64,000 nt of DNA. Origin: Siphonodentalium dalli. Its lineage: Eukaryota; Mollusca; Scaphopoda; Gadilida; Siphonodentaliidae. The first letter of the stretch is position 1, and every line of letters begins with the position of its first letter. Shown piece after piece: positions 62,574 through 64,000 of this stretch. A program made the position numbers and the translations under genes. The notes beneath the pieces were generated by a model. It was not told the DNA's origin, did no database searches, and worked only from the letters and a program-made list of their open reading frames with translations. The DNA is taken from assembly GCA_032622095.1 (NCBI GenBank), contig CP136062.1:11871710-11935709 (forward strand). Reading direction: 5' to 3'.

Positions 62574-62819
62574 CTTGTACGATTGTTAGCGTGAAGTTAC
62601 AGTACGCCACATTCCCAGAAAAATCCTCTGCCCTGTATGAGACGAGGTGTTTACCAGGATCAAACTCTGTACTAGGGTGATGTGACCCCACGGCAGTGTC
62701 ATTCACTAACCCGACATTATCGTAGGCTAGCGGCAGCTTCCAGAACAATCGCTCTCTCTCCTGATTCGTTCTAGTCACCTGGTCGATTGGACAATAGTCA
62801 AACTTGGGAGGCTCAGAAT
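62574..62819 (-). CDS. HYR-domain membrane protein: complete HYR domain exon
   Basis: Acceptor TTTTTTCTTCAG ends at 62820 and donor G|GTGAGA starts at 62573. Two bases complete Asp, then 81 codons: SEPPKFDYCPIDQVTRTNQE.., then VGSHHPSTEFDPGKHLVSYR and AEDFSGNVAYCNFTLTIVQ. The xxPPxxxxCPxD start, the FDPGxHxVxYxAxDxSGNxAxCxFTxTIV end and the about 80-residue length are diagnostic of the HYR (hyalin repeat) domain, an immunoglobulin-like extracellular adhesion module. Phases match both neighbours. The 5' 80 bp with the acceptor is duplicated upstream at 63209-63314. The donor is not duplicated. Confidence 0.93.
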
Positions 62820-62845
62820 CTGAAGAAAAAACAATAATCCAATTT

Positions 62846-63205
62846 GAATGAGGTCCCCAGGGCTGAATTTAGTGACGCTATCCCACATAACCATTTCACC
62901 CTCTGGGGACCACATTCTGCATGGCCTCACTGCTTTGGGAGACATAGACTCAGATTGAAGTTCCCAAATGGTGAATATTATGATGTACACCCACTGGGAA
63001 CCTCGATTATGCAATGAGTCATCTGCCAATTTGGGGATATAGAGAAACTAAACTAAACAAGAAATAGAACCTAAGTTTCTATAGAAATTTGTTAATAAAG
63101 AAACTTTCCAGAGAAGATGAGGCCTAAGCAGAATGAGGTCCCCTGAGGGTGAATTCACCCTCTGGGGGACCTCATTCTCCAAATGACAGACACGCTATAA
63201 TCAGG
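62846..63205. mobile_element. Long-form family-B MITE between two copies of an exon start
   Basis: GAATGAGGTCCCCAGGGCTG..GCATGGCCTCACTGCTTTGG..CCTCGATTATGCAATGAGTC..GAAACTTTCCAGAGAAGATG..GAATTCACCCTCTGGGGGAC..AATGACAGACACGCTATAAT. It is flanked directly by the 106-bp direct duplication 62740-62845 / 63209-63314. Confidence 0.78.
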
Positions 63206-63208
63206 CTA

Positions 63209-63314
63209 CCAGAACAATCACTCTCTCTCCTGATTCGTTCTAGTCACCTGGTCGATTGGACAATAGTCAAACTTTGGAGGCTCAGAATCTGAAGAAAAAA
63301 CAATAATCCAATTT
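63209..63314 (-). pseudogene. Partial duplicate of HYR exon start with acceptor
   Basis: It is offset by 469 bp from 62740-62845 and nearly identical (about three differences). It contains the polypyrimidine tract, CTTCAG acceptor and about 80 bp of exon. One C-to-T change on the coding strand (plus-strand A at 63220) turns CGA into a TGA stop, and the exon is cut off before its donor. It is therefore a non-functional decoy acceptor upstream of the true one. Confidence 0.85.
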
Positions 63315-63360
63315 TGGTTTAGAGATATTGCAACACTGTTTGCTAATATATATTATGTCT

Positions 63361-63545
63361 AACCCATAGAGAGCCCCATACAGACTAGAGCAGATGACAC
63401 GCTGTAGTCCATGCTTCCATCTGTGTGAGGCTCCCTGTGGGTTAAACATGAAACCCTCACATTCCACAGAGAGCCCCATATATACTGGAGCAGACCACAC
63501 TCTGTAGTGCATGCTTCCATCTGTGTGAGGCTCCCTGTGGGTTAA
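63361..63545. mobile_element. Two tandem family-C hairpins
   Basis: AACCCATAGAGAGCCCCATA..GATGACACGCTGTAGTCCAT..GAGGCTCCCTGTGGGTTAAA, followed by a second unit from CACATTCCACAGAGAGCCCC to GGCTCCCTGTGGGTTAAACA. Same arrangement as at 51855. Confidence 0.78.
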
Positions 63546-63559
63546 ACATTACAAATCAA

Positions 63560-63831
63560 CCATTACAAACACTCACCGTCGACCATCACTGTAACGAAAC
63601 ACACAGCCATCTGGCTGTATGAATCGACCATATATAACACTCACCGTCGACCATCACCGTAACAACACACACAGCCATCTGGCCGTATGAATCAACCATA
63701 TATAACACTCACCGCCGACCATCACCGTAACAACACACACAGCCATCTGGCCATACAAATCGATCATATATAACACTCACCGTCGACCATCACCGTAACG
63801 ACACACACAGCCATCTGGCCGTATGAATCGA
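63560..63831 (-). repeat. 68-bp junction-spanning tandem repeat, 4 copies
   Basis: Donors G|GTGAGTGTTATATATG on the - strand fall at 63780, 63712, 63644 and 63576, an exact 68-bp period. Each unit has 51 bp of exon (..TACGGCCAGATGGCTGTGTG..GTTACGGTGATGGTCGACG) and 17 bp of intron. All four GTGAGT are intact. The copy contiguous with the exon (63780) is the true donor by phase, and the others are downstream decoys. Substitutions are mostly C/T. Confidence 0.95.
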
Positions 63832-64000
63832 CAGCCTCATATATGATCTTTTGTTGCCCCATCTCGTCTTTTCCCGTCCATTTTATGACAGTTGAGGCCT
63901 TGTTGTTGTTGTACGGGTGACTCGAGGTCAGATCTAACAGGTCACCATACGAGTCGACAGCATACCATGTGACCAGCAGTTTGGATCGGTCTTTGTTTGA
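63781..64000 (-). CDS. HYR-domain membrane protein: partial exon at window edge
   Basis: This is the 5'-most exon visible, open across the window edge: 73 codons plus one base, ending G|GTGAGT at 63780. Residues include SKLLVTWYAVDSYGDLLDLT and, at the end, IIYEAVDSYGQMAVCVVTVM VD. The YxAVDSYGxxAxCxVTVxV pattern is the C-terminal strand pair of a HYR-like domain. The earlier VTWYAVDSYG is a second, partial instance. With the six downstream exons this gives about 582 residues of one open product: HYR-like, HYR, six-Cys module, unknown modules, GCC2/GCC3 repeat, transmembrane helix, tail. The start and signal peptide lie beyond 64000. Confidence 0.87.

Overview
The window comes from the nuclear genome of a bilaterian invertebrate. 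Genes are split by spliceosomal introns, exons are short (72-437 bp), intergenic and intronic space is packed with small inverted-repeat transposons, and CpG-to-TpG/CpA decay is visible in repeats. I cannot fix the phylum. The repeat style is like that of lancelets or lophotrochozoans as I remember them, and no search was possible.

Layout. (1) 1-40927, + strand: the last four coding exons of SF3A1, a U2 snRNP subunit (569-744, 1245-1346, 37305-37376, 40826-40927). They encode the basic linker, the ubiquitin-like domain and the Gly-Gly-Arg-Lys-Lys tail; the gene continues off the left edge. Its penultimate intron is 35,958 bp, of which about 32.3 kb is one 62-bp minisatellite. (2) 40928-52952: a convergent intergenic region made mostly of MITEs, fold-back elements and diverged dispersed repeats. 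(3) 52953-64000, - strand: the last seven exons of a single-pass membrane protein with HYR (hyalin-repeat) domains, a cysteine-rich stretch and a GCC2/GCC3-type repeat. All six intron phases match. The gene continues off the right edge.

Main observation. Tandem repeats here are repeatedly seeded on 5' splice junctions, so that each repeat unit carries the last bases of an exon plus the first bases of its intron, including the GT donor. This occurs at five of the nine donors in the window, in two unrelated genes on opposite strands: 45 bp x 3 (738-879), 62 bp x 521 (1321-33620), 68 bp x 4 (63560-63831), 153 bp x 3 plus decayed copies (54008-54772) and 50 bp x 2 (59911-59985). The 62-bp array places about 521 copies of an SF3A1 exon-end/GTAAGT junction in one intron. 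SF3A1 itself takes part in pairing 5' and 3' splice sites.

Mobile DNA. Recognisable elements are a 1.1-kb hAT-like element with a perfect 8-bp target duplication at the end of the 62-bp array; a TTAA-flanked double-hairpin MITE family (three full copies), whose terminal sequence was also amplified as a 46-bp array at the left edge; a second and a third TTAA-flanked family; a 2.5-kb TIR element with ACCGCG-rich ends in the last SF3A1 intron; a 5'-truncated LINE nested in a MITE; a fold-back MITE family with about ten copies; and a pair of 2.2-kb direct repeats.
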